Positions 1 to 8,324 of a DNA stretch of 64,000 bases are shown here, piece by piece. The notes beneath the pieces were generated by a model. That model ran no database searches and was not told where the DNA came from. It saw only the letters and a list, made by a program, of their open reading frames with translations. Every line of letters starts with the position of its first letter. Position 1 is the stretch's first letter. The DNA is from an uncultured Schlesneria sp. (GTDB lineage: Bacteria; Planctomycetota; Planctomycetia; Planctomycetales; Planctomycetaceae). The DNA is taken from the NCBI GenBank assembly GCA_903840265.1, contig CAIMFH010000030.1, positions 124,001 through 188,000 on the forward strand. Reading direction: 5' to 3'. A program made the position numbers and the translations under genes.

Positions 1-1279
1 GGAATCCGGGCTCGGACCAGAGTCCCTTCTGCACGTTGATCTGAATAATCGAGCCGAGCAGGTCGCTGGTCAGCGTTTCTTCCAGGTTGGCCGAGTCGCT
101 CTGCAGGATTTGCAGTAGCGTGTCGGCGTGCAGTTCGGCGACACCCGAACCCATTCCCGTCGCTTCTGATTCGGAGGACAGCACCTGACCGAGGATGTAC
201 CGCTTGATGCGATGGCCGAAGTACTGCGTCAGCAACTGATGCAGCGTTTCGACTCCCTGGAAGCCGGGATCGATGATCTCGACTCCGTACTGGCCGGTAT
301 CGCCGACAGGGACGGGGACCAGCAGAATATGTTGCTCGCCGCTGTTGTAGCCTTCGGCTGCCGATTTGGCTTCGTCGTGAGCCTGCTGATTTCCCTGCGG
401 ATACTTCCAGACCTGGATGCCACCTGCCATTCGTTCCAGAAACTCCATCAAGAACGCCATGGTTTCCTGCTTCTGGTACCACTCCCAATAAATGACCGAG
501 CGTATTCCGACGCCGTAGATCGATCCCGCTCGCACGCCGTCGGCATAGTCGGCGTCTTCGATGTGATGCTTGTGGATCAGCAGCAACCGTCGCTCGTTGG
601 GAGAGAGGAAGTAGCCCAGGCCATAGTCGGTCGGCTGCACCTTCCAACGTCCGTTGATCACGTCACCCACGCTGTAGCGACTGCCCACGCGGATGCCGAC
701 CTGGCCTTCGTATTCACCCGGTTGCAGCGGCCGGTCGGGGCGTTGTTGACGGAACACCAGCTTGTCACCGTTCAGCGGCTTCCAGCCCCAGTCATCCTGG
801 TGTCGCGGCGTTGGCATCCAGACGGATTTGTTGTTAACGATCTGAACTCCCCAGCGATGCTGGATGCCGTACTTGCCGTACCAGATCGCGTGCTGACAGT
901 TGCGCCGGTACTCGGTGAAGTGACTGATCCGCCGACAGATCGCTTCTAATAGCGAGCAGAATTCACGCTGATCGGCGGACGAACTGTTTTCAGATTCGAT
1001 ATGCCAGTTCAAGAGTGCGACGGATCGCTGGCGAGAATCGAGGCATTCGCGGATGCCGACATCGTTCCGCATGAAGCGGGCGTTGGACCGATCGTCCAGC
1101 AGCGCCTCGTCGTAGTCGCGATAGACCGACGCGAGCGACGTGTACCGATTAAGGAACGTATCGACATGACTGACCGGATATTTACCCCGATTGGGAGCGG
1201 TCCAGTCGACTTGGCCGCCGTCGCGTCGACGTTGGCCGTAGGTGACTCCAGACATCAAAGATTGATTGCGAACATCCAT
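1..1279 (-). CDS. Phage portal protein, DUF935 (Mu gp29-like), 3' end outside window
   Basis: Reading the minus strand from an ATG at 1279 gives an uninterrupted frame of 426 codons that runs off the left edge, so the C-terminus is missing. The product begins MDVRNQSLMSG. It contains the features expected of the DUF935/Mu gp29 portal family: an early block in which conserved residues frame a DDRSN segment, a central WEWYQKQETMAFLMEFLER stretch, a GYNSGEQHILLVPVP stretch, and a late YILGQVLSSESEATGMGSG block. Portals form the dodecameric ring at one vertex of the capsid through which DNA is packaged. The gene stands alone here: to its right lie host-type genes, not terminase or capsid genes, which are 18 kb and 45 kb away. 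A hairpin leader shared with other phage-like operons sits immediately upstream. The family call is strong. Whether the gene is intact cannot be judged from this window. Confidence 0.9.
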   Translation of the reverse strand, partial: MDVRNQSLMSGVTYGQRRRDGGQVDWTAPNRGKYPVSHVDTFLNRYTSLASVYRDYDEALLDDRSNARFMRNDVGIRECLDSRQRSVALLNWHIESENSSSADQREFCSLLEAICRRISHFTEYRRNCQHAIWYGKYGIQHRWGVQIVNNKSVWMPTPRHQDDWGWKPLNGDKLVFRQQRPDRPLQPGEYEGQVGIRVGSRYSVGDVINGRWKVQPTDYGLGYFLSPNERRLLLIHKHHIEDADYADGVRAGSIYGVGIRSVIYWEWYQKQETMAFLMEFLERMAGGIQVWKYPQGNQQAHDEAKSAAEGYNSGEQHILLVPVPVGDTGQYGVEIIDPGFQGVETLHQLLTQYFGHRIKRYILGQVLSSESEATGMGSGVAELHADTLLQILQSDSANLEETLTSDLLGSIIQINVQKGLWSEPGF

Positions 1280-1295
1280 CGGGGCAGCCTCCAAA

Positions 1296-1358
1296 GACAA
1301 AAAAAGGCCGCAATCTCGTGATAAACGAGACTGCGGCCTGTTGGTTACAGTGCCACAT
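1296..1358 (-). promoter_or_regulatory. Shared leader element A (core plus terminator-like hairpin)
   Basis: On the minus strand the order is a GTGGC segment, the core ACTGTAACCAACAG, a hairpin with arms GGCCGCAGTCTCG and CGAGATTGCGGCC, then seven T residues, and about 20 bases later the portal ATG. A hairpin plus T-tract inside a 5' leader looks like an intrinsic terminator used as an attenuator. The same core and hairpin recur at 32690-32773, 44131-44199 and 55378-55445, always pointing into phage-like genes. What controls it is unknown. Confidence 0.7.
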
Positions 1359-1482
1359 CGGTGTCAGGCCCGACCTGACGAACCAGGTGGGGCGGGGGAG
1401 AGTATAGATCAACTCGTGTGACTCAAAGAAGCCCCTAATTGGGGAACTTTGCGAAGATTGTGGCAGATTGTTGAGCCCCGTT

Positions 1483-1690
1483 GTGGGATAGGCTTCCAGC
1501 CCGTCGCCTTCTCTTTCTTGTCTTAGTCCCGATAGGGACGGCAGAAGTTCACGGTGGAAATGCAGCTCCCGAGACGTTGTCCATCGTCATATTTCTGCGT
1601 TCAAGCGGGAACTGTCATCGAACGCTTCTGTCGTCCCTGACGGGACTGATGAGCAGAAATGACGGGCTGGAAGCCCATCCTGCGGAAGAG
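1483..1690. repeat. Composite palindromic repeat element
   Basis: The outer arms are GGATAGGCTTCCAGCCCGTC near 1486 and its near-complement ending near 1683. The inner arms are AGTCCCGATAGGGAC near 1524 and GTCCCTGACGGGACT near 1634. This nested inverted-repeat layout recurs at 5299-5588, 10435-10682 and elsewhere. There is no credible gene in this 450-base gap apart from the leader element. Confidence 0.7.
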
Positions 1691-1734
1691 GGAGGAACGG
1701 AAGAGGGGGAACGGTGTGGGACGGTCCAACTCGC

Positions 1735-2994
1735 CTAGCGCTTCGCGCCGATCTCGCCATGCGAGCCGCTGTTGATGACTGTCAAATCGAAGATGTTTTC
1801 GCTCGGCTTCCACACCTTGAAGATCTTGCTGGGATCGACGGGGGCGTGACCTTTTGATGGGATGAGAGACAGGTTGTTCGTCGCCTTCACATCGCCTGCC
1901 AGCGAGAACCGGGCCGCGATGTTGTCGCGAACGACCACCGACTTGGACGGGGTTCCGTTCTTGCGATTGAAGACGCCGATCCACGCTTGAATCTTCGGAG
2001 TCGAACAGCTGGTGATCACCGTGTTGTTGGAGATCTTCAGTCCGTCGACACCATAAAATGAGATGCCGTGATAGGCCGACGTGATCACGATGTTGTTGGT
2101 GGCAGAAACATTCTTCCAGCCGCCGTCGAAAATCACGATTCCTTGCAAGACTTGCGAATCAACTCCACTGCGGATCAGCGGCAGGTTCGGATATTTCCCC
2201 GTGCTGGCGATGATGGTGTTGCTGTCGATGACGACGTTTTCCATGTCGGCCTTGGTGAGGTTCCAGCCCTGGATTCCGTCGTTGTGATTCTTGTCAGAGA
2301 GCAGGCAGTAGTTGTCGGTAATGGAGTTGTTTCGAATAGTGATATTGCTGCCAGAAAAACGCAGGCCGTCGTCGGCGAATTGCTCCAGCGTGTTCCCGGT
2401 CACTTCAATTGAATCGCCACCGAAGTACACTCCGTGTCGCACATTCTTGATGGTGTTGTCGCGGATCACGCAGCGGTTGCCGTCGTAGAACATGCCCGTG
2501 ATCGACTTGGCCGCCCAGTCTTCCGGCGACCACTTCGACGCGTCTTCTACCGTGTAGATCGTGTTCCGCTCAAACACGATATCGTCGGCTTCGATCTTCA
2601 CGAGCGGTGCGAACTTGGGCAGAGGCTGATCGAAGGCGAACGTGATCTCGCGAAACGTCCAGAATGCGGCCTCGCGAACCGCCAGTTGGCTGATTAGCGG
2701 CTTGTGTCCCGGCAATGCTTGAACGGTGATATGCGACGTGTTCTTCACAGTGCCGAACTTGGGATACAGCGTGACGTTGCCATGCTGTCCGTTCATCAAA
2801 AAGACAGTGTCGCCCGACTTGATGGTCGGGCCAACGGTACGAGCAGCGACGACCTCACCAAACCCACCCCATGGCCGCGCCTTCGTTCCATCGCCAGACG
2901 GACTGCCATGGACGGGGTCACAGTACCACTCGGCGGCTTGGCACCAACCGGACAGCATCAGCATGCTGGCGATGGCGACACTGAATATCCGCAT
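1735..2994 (-). CDS. Secreted right-handed parallel beta-helix repeat protein
   Basis: The 419-residue product starts at an ATG at 2994, chosen because it places a clean signal peptide first (MRIFSVAIASMLMLSGWCQA, cleavage before AEWYCD). An upstream in-frame ATG at 3021 would only add nine polar residues. The mature start YCDPVHGSPSGDGTKARPW is typical of planctomycete beta-helix proteins. The body has many short strands with Asn-ladder-like turns (RNTIYT, RDNTIKN, TGNTLEQ, RNNSITDN, SNNTVITS), the signature of pectate-lyase-like or parallel beta-helix folds. Such proteins act outside the cytoplasm on polysaccharides or as structural fibres. No catalytic residues can be assigned from sequence alone. 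The gene stands alone, with repeats on one side and the GWRRK family genes on the other. Confidence 0.75.
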   Translation of the reverse strand: MRIFSVAIASMLMLSGWCQAAEWYCDPVHGSPSGDGTKARPWGGFGEVVAARTVGPTIKSGDTVFLMNGQHGNVTLYPKFGTVKNTSHITVQALPGHKPLISQLAVREAAFWTFREITFAFDQPLPKFAPLVKIEADDIVFERNTIYTVEDASKWSPEDWAAKSITGMFYDGNRCVIRDNTIKNVRHGVYFGGDSIEVTGNTLEQFADDGLRFSGSNITIRNNSITDNYCLLSDKNHNDGIQGWNLTKADMENVVIDSNTIIASTGKYPNLPLIRSGVDSQVLQGIVIFDGGWKNVSATNNIVITSAYHGISFYGVDGLKISNNTVITSCSTPKIQAWIGVFNRKNGTPSKSVVVRDNIAARFSLAGDVKATNNLSLIPSKGHAPVDPSKIFKVWKPSENIFDLTVINSGSHGEIGAKR

Positions 2995-3175
2995 TTGGAT
3001 CGTTGCCAGTTGTGATTGCATGTCACCGCCTCTCCGAAAAACACAGGCTCGATCAAATGAGGTTCCGGGCGCGCCACCCCATTATGACTGTTCAGCTCTG
3101 CGTTCACAGGGCGTCGCATACGCTCAGTTGCTCTAATCAACGAATCCGCACGTGATGAGGCTGGCGCGGGATTGG

Positions 3176-3670
3176 TTACGGCGTCTTCTGATCATTCGAC
3201 TCGCTTCCATGGCGTCTAGCTTGGCGTGGCTTGGACAACAGCAGCCAGGCTGAGAGCAAAGTCAGCGGCCAGACGACGCACCAGTAAGGAATGATCAGCA
3301 GATCCAATCTGATGTTCTTCACGCTGAGTGGCGGTTGCTGATATCGCTTGACGAGTCCGAGACCACCAGATCCCCAGCGCGACTCGATCTCAAGGTCCGC
3401 AGCATGCACGATCCGTCCGCCCGAGATGATTCGCTCGCGATCCATTGCAATGTAAGGGCCGCGGATGACGGTGGGGCTCACGTTCCACAATCGGCCTAAG
3501 ACCAGGCAAGTTTTCTCAGAGGCCACGATCATTGATGTTTGCTGCTGCTTCCAGAGGTGGTACTCATCCAGCGTAGAACGACTGCGAATCCACAGGCCCG
3601 TCAGTGCGAGCGAAATCAGCAGCGTGACGCAACCGAGTTTTCGTCGCCAACCGCGGAAGACTTCACGCAT
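3176..3670 (-). CDS. GWRRK-family two-membrane-segment protein, copy 1
   Basis: This is the first of eleven related small proteins in the window. The shared plan is an N-terminal motif [H/R]GWRRKxG followed by a transmembrane segment (TLLISLALTGLWIRS here), a variable extracytoplasmic-looking middle of 50-110 residues, a second transmembrane segment with the motif PLTLLSAYLILWKPRK, and a short basic tail. This copy is 164 residues; its second motif is PLTLLSAWLLLSKPRQ. I know of no function or named domain for the family. It overlaps the upstream copy by eight bases (ATGCGTGA carries the stop of one and the start of the next), so translation is probably coupled. The conserved ends and variable middle suggest a fixed membrane scaffold presenting a diverging loop. 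Confidence 0.75.
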   Translation of the reverse strand: MREVFRGWRRKLGCVTLLISLALTGLWIRSRSTLDEYHLWKQQQTSMIVASEKTCLVLGRLWNVSPTVIRGPYIAMDRERIISGGRIVHAADLEIESRWGSGGLGLVKRYQQPPLSVKNIRLDLLIIPYWCVVWPLTLLSAWLLLSKPRQARRHGSESNDQKTP

Positions 3671-4136
3671 CGCGATTCACCTGCTTCCGTGGCTTCCAGA
3701 GAATCAGGTAGGCGGAGAGCAGGGTCAGGGGGATGGCCACGGACCAGTAAGGGAATAGATAGTCCTCCGTTCTGTGCTGGGATGTATGCCCCGCTCCAAA
3801 ATGAAATCCGACCCAATCCCAACGCCATTCGACTTCATCCACCTCGGTTAAGTAATCAACTGCCCGCGGGTTTCCCTGTTCATCGACCCATCTCCAATTT
3901 GCTTGAGTGATCTCGTCTGACTTCCATGAGGCTCGCATCCGGTTGTTTTGGACTGTCACCCGACCCAAGTCAATCTGCCCCCACATGGATTCGATGCAGT
4001 AGATGTCGCTTCCCCAGGGCAGTATGACGAGATCATGCCTGACACGACTCCGCATCCAGGCGCCGTAGACAACGAGTGCCATCACCAGCGTGACGCAACC
4101 GAGCTTTCGTCGCCAACCGTGGAAGACTTCACGCAT
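3663..4136 (-). CDS. GWRRK-family two-membrane-segment protein, copy 2
   Basis: A 157-residue member starting MREVFHGWRRKLGCVTLVMA and ending in the conserved second segment IPLTLLSAYLILWKPRKQ. The middle is rich in Trp and Asp (for example VEWRWDWVGFHFG) and differs from its neighbours. Both ends overlap adjacent copies by eight bases at an ATGCGTGA junction, so copies 3, 2 and 1 form one tight transcription unit. Its C-terminus VNRDA is identical to that of copy 3, which fits recent tandem duplication. Confidence 0.75.
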   Translation of the reverse strand: MREVFHGWRRKLGCVTLVMALVVYGAWMRSRVRHDLVILPWGSDIYCIESMWGQIDLGRVTVQNNRMRASWKSDEITQANWRWVDEQGNPRAVDYLTEVDEVEWRWDWVGFHFGAGHTSQHRTEDYLFPYWSVAIPLTLLSAYLILWKPRKQVNRDA

Positions 4137-4593
4137 CGCGATTCACCTGCTTCCGTGGCTTCCAGAGAATCAGATAGGCGGAGAGCAGTGACAGCGGAAC
4201 AGCGAGAGCCCAGTGTGGGATGATCCAGATTCTCAGTTCGCCGCGATCAGGAGGGTTGATCGTCGCTTCTGCGACTTGAAAGCCGCACGAACGGAAGTGA
4301 TAGCTGGTCGTCGACCAACGAAACGGGTCGCAGATATCCTTGGCAAATGTCTGAGTCGCGACCCACCCAAACCGGCCCGAGAGCATTGGCACGTTTGGAG
4401 CGAGTTTGTCTCGGCTCATCCAGCACAGGCCCATGGGAGAGGAGTTCAAGGAATCAACCGCCAGCGGGCCGGTCCAGAAGTTCATTTCATCGTTGTGACG
4501 AAAGCTCCGGACCCAGAACAACGTGGCCAGGCAGGCCATCATCAGCGTGATGCAGCCGAGCTTTCGTCGCCAACCGTGGGAGAAGGTAGACAT
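4129..4593 (-). CDS. GWRRK-family two-membrane-segment protein, copy 3
   Basis: A 154-residue member starting MSTFSHGWRRKLGCITLMMA. A longer reading frame exists upstream to 4656, but the start at 4593 is preferred. It aligns with the other members and is preceded by TATCATGTCCCC, a leader also found just upstream of copy 4 and, in variant form, copy 5. The second transmembrane block is VPLSLLSAYLILWKPRKQ. It is the first gene of the three-gene overlapping unit 4593 to 3176. Confidence 0.72.
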   Translation of the reverse strand: MSTFSHGWRRKLGCITLMMACLATLFWVRSFRHNDEMNFWTGPLAVDSLNSSPMGLCWMSRDKLAPNVPMLSGRFGWVATQTFAKDICDPFRWSTTSYHFRSCGFQVAEATINPPDRGELRIWIIPHWALAVPLSLLSAYLILWKPRKQVNRDA

Positions 4594-4656
4594 GGGGACA
4601 TGATAGCAAGTGGTCAAGCGGTAGACCGCACGCTCCGTACAAGACACGGCCCTCAT

Positions 4657-5166
4657 TCAAGGTCGTGTGACGATCTTTGAAATGTGATCGGTGAGCAACT
4701 GGTCGAACGCCTGTTGCTGCTCGACGCTCTGGAAGACGCGTTTCGGAATCACCGTGAACTGATGGTTGCCGTAGTAGAGCATGTAGGAATGAGCATCCAC
4801 GAACGCTCGTGAATACAGACTCCACTGCAACTGCGAATCAACGTGCGCCGTGCGGAAGTGAATGCCTTCCGGTGAGAACGTCACCGTATAGTCGTCGCGG
4901 AACTTCGGCTCACGGCGGAAGGCCAGCGGCGGGATCACGATGAATGCGGCCACCAGCATCAGGGCGAATGTCACTCCAATGATAAGACACCCAATTCTAA
5001 GCCAGTCGGGCCCCTGTGACCAGCAGAGGTAAGCGCCGATGCTGACGAGAACGACCGTGGCGACAATGTCCCAAGGCAGACGAAATAGCGTCGCGTAGTG
5101 AGCTCGCAGTGCGCGAACGTAGTCGCGCTCCAGATATCGGAATGACAGAGTGACGGTCGAATTCAC
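4657..5166 (-). CDS. YcxB-like membrane protein
   Basis: A 169-residue protein. Its N-terminal half holds two transmembrane segments (roughly residues 31-49 and 56-80, ending FIVIPPLAFRREP). The C-terminal half has the beta-rich pattern FRDDYTVTFSPEGIHF, then WSLYSRAFVDAHSYMLYYG and FTVIPKRVF, which is the layout of the YcxB-like family (small membrane proteins with a cytoplasmic beta domain, function unknown). It ends about 60 bases before the GWRRK copy 3 start and is on the same strand, so it may be transcribed with that unit. A repeat element separates it from copy 4. Confidence 0.75.
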   Translation of the reverse strand: MNSTVTLSFRYLERDYVRALRAHYATLFRLPWDIVATVVLVSIGAYLCWSQGPDWLRIGCLIIGVTFALMLVAAFIVIPPLAFRREPKFRDDYTVTFSPEGIHFRTAHVDSQLQWSLYSRAFVDAHSYMLYYGNHQFTVIPKRVFQSVEQQQAFDQLLTDHISKIVTRP

Positions 5167-5298
5167 ATGGGTACTCGATGCGGGTTAATGTGGAATCGGA
5201 CGCGTCTGCGATTGACGACAAGCTTTCGAACAACACCGCCACACATTGAACCGCCAGCGACTGCTGGTCAAGTCGGCTGACGCCAGTCACTGTTCTTT

Positions 5299-5588
5299 CG
5301 TGGGATGTGCTTCCAGCCCGTCGCCTTGGCTGTTGACTCTCCCAGTCCCGGTGGGGACGACAGCAGTCCATTTGCCTGACGGGCAGGCTGGTCGGGACAT
5401 GGGAGGCTACCTGGTTTCTGAGCTCGCCAGGGAAATGTTATCGAAGTCTTCTGTCGTCCCTGCCGGGACTGCGGTCCTCGATCGTCGACTCACCCACCAC
5501 TGAAGTGGTGGGCTATTATCGGCCATCCCTACCGGGACTAAGAAAAAGACCAAAAGCCAAAGCGACGGGCTGGAAGCCCATCCCACGA
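5299..5588. repeat. Composite palindromic repeat element, full version
   Basis: The outer arms are GGGATGTGCTTCCAGCCCGT (near 5302) and ACGGGCTGGAAGCCCATCCC (to 5585). Inside lie AGTCCCGGTGGGGACGACAG, its inverted mate, the hairpin CCCACCACTGAAGTGGTGGG (near 5497), and a further TCCCTACCGGGACT arm. The right edge touches the stop of GWRRK copy 4. No gene lies in this 420-base gap. Confidence 0.75.
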
Positions 5589-5590
5589 GG

Positions 5591-5992
5591 CTAGCTTGGT
5601 GTCGGTCCGGGATCTCGCTTCCGCGGCTTCCAGAGTATCAGATAACCCGAGAGCAGCGTCAGCGGGATCACGAAGGGCCAGTAGGGGACTGTCATTGAGT
5701 CTGACAAACCAAGCTCCACGCCCCAGTCTCCGATGGCCGCATAGCGTGTACCGTCACTCGTTCGACCGACGAATCCAGGGTTCCAGAATCGGGCGACGGG
5801 GCGCTGCGTCGCCAATCTCCACCAGGACAGCATTCCGTTCTCAGAGATCACGACTTCGGTTTCATGACCGATCGACCAGCACCACGTGTCGCCGGCCAAT
5901 TGACTGCGCATCCACAGCCCCATCAGCGCGCACGCCATCACCAACGTGACTACGCCTGTTTTTCGTCGCCAGCCGTGGAAGAAGGTGTGCAT
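5591..5992 (-). CDS. GWRRK-family two-membrane-segment protein, copy 4
   Basis: A 133-residue member. It starts MHTFFHGWRRKTGVVTLVMA, has a middle with ENGMLSWWRLATQRPVARF, and ends IPLTLLSGYLILWKPRKR followed by DPGPTPS. The start at 5992 follows the TATCATGTCCCC leader seen before copy 3. It lies 12 bases from copy 5 and directly abuts a repeat element at its 3' side. Confidence 0.72.
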   Translation of the reverse strand: MHTFFHGWRRKTGVVTLVMACALMGLWMRSQLAGDTWCWSIGHETEVVISENGMLSWWRLATQRPVARFWNPGFVGRTSDGTRYAAIGDWGVELGLSDSMTVPYWPFVIPLTLLSGYLILWKPRKRDPGPTPS

Positions 5993-6004
5993 GGGGACAT
6001 GATA

Positions 6005-6322
6005 TCATGCGTTCGATGAGGCACGCTTCCGTGGCTCCCAGAGAAGCAGGTAGGCGGAGAGCAGGGTGAGCGGGATGGCGAACCAGTATGGAATGGCGAT
6101 GCTCCATTCTCTGACGACGCTCAAATTCTCATCCATCCGGATCTGAATGCGGATATCGTGATTCCACAGCGAAACGCTGCCAGACGTAGCCTCGTCGAAT
6201 TTGCGAGACCACCGCTGATAATATTCAGAAAAACTCCTCAACCACGCGGATGTCAGCAAGCATGCCATCACCAGGGTGATGCAGCCTGCTTTTCGTCGCC
6301 AGCCGTGAAAGAAAGTGTGCAT
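6005..6322 (-). CDS. GWRRK-family two-membrane-segment protein, copy 5
   Basis: One of the shortest members (105 residues): MHTFFHGWRRKAGCITLVMA at the start and AIPLTLLSAYLLLWEPRKR at the end, with a middle of only about 50 residues. The first 12 residues are the same as copy 4 apart from one change, and the upstream TATCATGCCCCC leader is nearly the same, indicating recent duplication of this pair. Confidence 0.72.
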   Translation of the reverse strand: MHTFFHGWRRKAGCITLVMACLLTSAWLRSFSEYYQRWSRKFDEATSGSVSLWNHDIRIQIRMDENLSVVREWSIAIPYWFAIPLTLLSAYLLLWEPRKRASSNA

Positions 6323-6366
6323 GGGGGCATGATATCATGAAGATGTATACGTAACTGCGACGCGCA

Positions 6367-6612
6367 CTAATGTTCTGGAAGCCGTTTCGGGCGGCGTGAT
6401 CCATTCGCTTTTTCGATAACAATCACCGTCGTGTCGCCATCGTGAACGACTCGATCGGATCTCAGCACGGGACCTTGGCCTGCCGCAAGCGGCGACAACT
6501 CTCCGTGCAGATAATCCGCCTTCATGTCGACGGTCGGGACATCATTGCTGCCGTGCCAATTTGTCCAGTCGATCGAGGCATACCCGGCGGCGTATTTGGC
6601 TTTGGCGTCCAT
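6367..6612 (-). CDS. Small hypothetical protein
   Basis: A possible 81-residue protein starting MDAKAKYAAGYASIDWTNW. It has a protein-like composition in its first 60 residues and a basic tail. I recognise no family, and no ribosome binding site is obvious before the start. It lies between GWRRK copy 5 and the divergent phospholipase-like gene. It may be a decayed remnant. Confidence 0.35.
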   Translation of the reverse strand: MDAKAKYAAGYASIDWTNWHGSNDVPTVDMKADYLHGELSPLAAGQGPVLRSDRVVHDGDTTVIVIEKANGSRRPKRLPEH

Positions 6613-6790
6613 GAGGCAATCAGATCGTTGCAGGGAAAGGTTGGTTGGGCCTGGCTGACATTGTAGGGGTTTCGCTGACGAAGTCGCCGCATCCGGCGTC
6701 TCAAGCGTATGGTGTGTCAGCGAAGGGCGATATAGTGACTTTCCTCCAAGCCGGTAAAGGCATCCAGACCTCAAAGCGAAGGATTAAGTG

Positions 6791-7546
6791 ATGAAACCCA
6801 GACGACCGCTTGCATGGGTCTTGATGACATTGCTGCTTTTGGTCTTCAACCACAACAGTGCATCGATCGCGTGGGATAGTCGGCATTGGAATCCGACCAC
6901 TCCAACACACTCCTACCTGACGAACTGGGGCATCGACGCCCTGAAAAGCTCTGCACCCGAATTGGCCAACTACCGAGAGGCCCTCGTCGATGGAGCGAAT
7001 GTGGAATTGCATGAGCTGAAAACAAACGATGCCGATGTCAAAATCGGAGCGAAATACCAAGTCGATCTCGAAACCAAGCGAGTGGAACATCGCGGTACGA
7101 ACGAAGGCTGTGCAGATATCGAAGGTTGGTGGAAGGACAGCCTGAAAGCGTATCAAGAGGGCAAGAAGGAGCGAGCCTATTTCTATCTCGGCGTGATCTT
7201 GCACATGGTCGAAGACATGGGCGTGCCAGCGCACGCGAACAAGGTCGTCCACCAGGGAAGCCTCACGAAGTTCGATAATTTCGAATTCATGGCCCTTTCG
7301 AACTGGAAGCCAAGCTTCGACGACATCAACAAAGCCGACCCGGGGTATGCCGAGCCTTGGAAGTACTATGATTTCAGCCAGAAGTGGACCGCCGAAGACG
7401 CCCCGGATTACAAAGATCCCGATTCGTTCTCGAAGACGTGGACGTTCGCATCGGACGAGGAAAAGGCGCTGCTGCGCAATCGCCAAGGCAGGACTTGCCA
7501 CGTTGTGAAATGGACCTTGAATTCCGCCGTTAAGTTACTGAAGTAG
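6791..7546 (+). CDS. Secreted zinc-dependent phospholipase C / P1-nuclease-like protein
   Basis: A 251-residue protein with an N-terminal signal segment (LAWVLMTLLLLVFNHNSASIA) and a mature start at or near WDSRHWNPTTPTHSYL. In this family the N-terminal Trp and a following His are zinc ligands. The motif HMVEDMGVPAHA (HxxxDxxxPxH) is the hallmark of zinc-dependent phospholipase C and S1/P1 nuclease folds. The ATG at 6791 is preferred over a GTG one codon earlier because AAGGA lies seven bases upstream. The substrate (phospholipid or nucleic acid) cannot be told. It is somewhat shorter at the C-terminus than usual for the fold, so some metal ligands may be missing. Confidence 0.72.
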   Translation: MKPRRPLAWVLMTLLLLVFNHNSASIAWDSRHWNPTTPTHSYLTNWGIDALKSSAPELANYREALVDGANVELHELKTNDADVKIGAKYQVDLETKRVEHRGTNEGCADIEGWWKDSLKAYQEGKKERAYFYLGVILHMVEDMGVPAHANKVVHQGSLTKFDNFEFMALSNWKPSFDDINKADPGYAEPWKYYDFSQKWTAEDAPDYKDPDSFSKTWTFASDEEKALLRNRQGRTCHVVKWTLNSAVKLLK

Positions 7547-7593
7547 CTGGTGCCTCGTTAGAGTCTCCTCGCCAATTCGATCTTCGCTTCGGG

Positions 7594-7838
7594 TGCCACT
7601 GGCCGCCGCCTTGGGCAGCCAGTGTCTTCACGTCGATCACTGAGATACCATCGTCTCGACAAGCTGCTCAAACAATCAGCTGACTGAGCGACGCTTCTTA
7701 TACTTCAGGTCGGGTCGTGAGTTAGAATCACTTTCCTCGATGTGGCTTTGGTTAGACTTGAGGCCGTGATGAGATGGGGCGAGCTGCCACTTCATAGTTA
7801 AGACACTGGCTGCCCAGAGCGGCGGCCAGTGGCACCCG
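7594..7838. repeat. MITE-like element with 38-base terminal inverted repeats
   Basis: The left end GGGTGCCACTGGCCGCCGCC continues into TTGGGCAGCCAGTGTCT. The right end reads AGACACTGGCTGCCCAGAGC and continues to GGCCAGTGGCACCCGA, an almost perfect inverted match. About 170 bases without a convincing gene lie between. The element ends 16 bases before GWRRK copy 6. Single arms of the same sequence recur near 62530. Confidence 0.65.
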
Positions 7839-7853
7839 AACGGATGAACTACG

Positions 7854-8324
7854 ATGTCTGAGTTCCTTCGAGGTTGGCGACAAAAGACGGGCGTCGTCAC
7901 GCTGGTGATGGCGTGCGTGGCGTGCTCAATCTGGTTGAGAACGCAGCATGCCACGGACGTCGTCAAGATTGAGCGTCGAGGAGCAAGGGACGTCGTTCAT
8001 TCCTACGATGGCCGCATCATCTGGTTCCATCTGACACTGATCCCTGGCACTTTCCCACTAAAGACGGCATTTCCACCGCTGCTAGAGTGGAAGACATACG
8101 ACAAATCACACTATCCAAATTCACAGTTGATCGGACCAGTGCCCTCGCGTTCGGAGAACTGGAGTTGGGAGTTGTGCGGGATCTATTGCGGACGCCGAAC
8201 GTTTGTAAATGGCTATTCCGCAGTTTGGGCAGTCCCCTATTGGGTCATCGCCATCCCCCTGACACTGCTCTCGGCCTACCTGATTCTCTGGAAGCCACGG
8301 AAGCGGTTGAAACAAGATGCGTGA
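7854..8324 (+). CDS. GWRRK-family two-membrane-segment protein, copy 6
   Basis: A 156-residue member starting MSEFLRGWRQKTGVVTLVMA; the usual second Arg of GWRRK is Gln here. The long middle (about 105 residues) carries RTQHATDVVKIERRG and PYWVIAIPLTLLSAYLILW leads the second segment. It overlaps copy 7 by eight bases (ATGCGTGA junction). A MITE-like element lies immediately upstream, so its promoter must be within or beyond that repeat. Confidence 0.75.
   Translation: MSEFLRGWRQKTGVVTLVMACVACSIWLRTQHATDVVKIERRGARDVVHSYDGRIIWFHLTLIPGTFPLKTAFPPLLEWKTYDKSHYPNSQLIGPVPSRSENWSWELCGIYCGRRTFVNGYSAVWAVPYWVIAIPLTLLSAYLILWKPRKRLKQDA

Noticed and set aside
212..949. Plus-strand open frame of 245 codons over the portal gene
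   Set aside because: It is the complement of the DUF935 portal, whose minus-strand product has clear family blocks. The plus frame has no recognisable protein pattern.
1296..1358. Leader core as part of a tRNA gene (CTGTAACC resembling an anticodon loop)
   Set aside because: No acceptor stem, D-arm or T-arm sequence could be found around any of the four copies.
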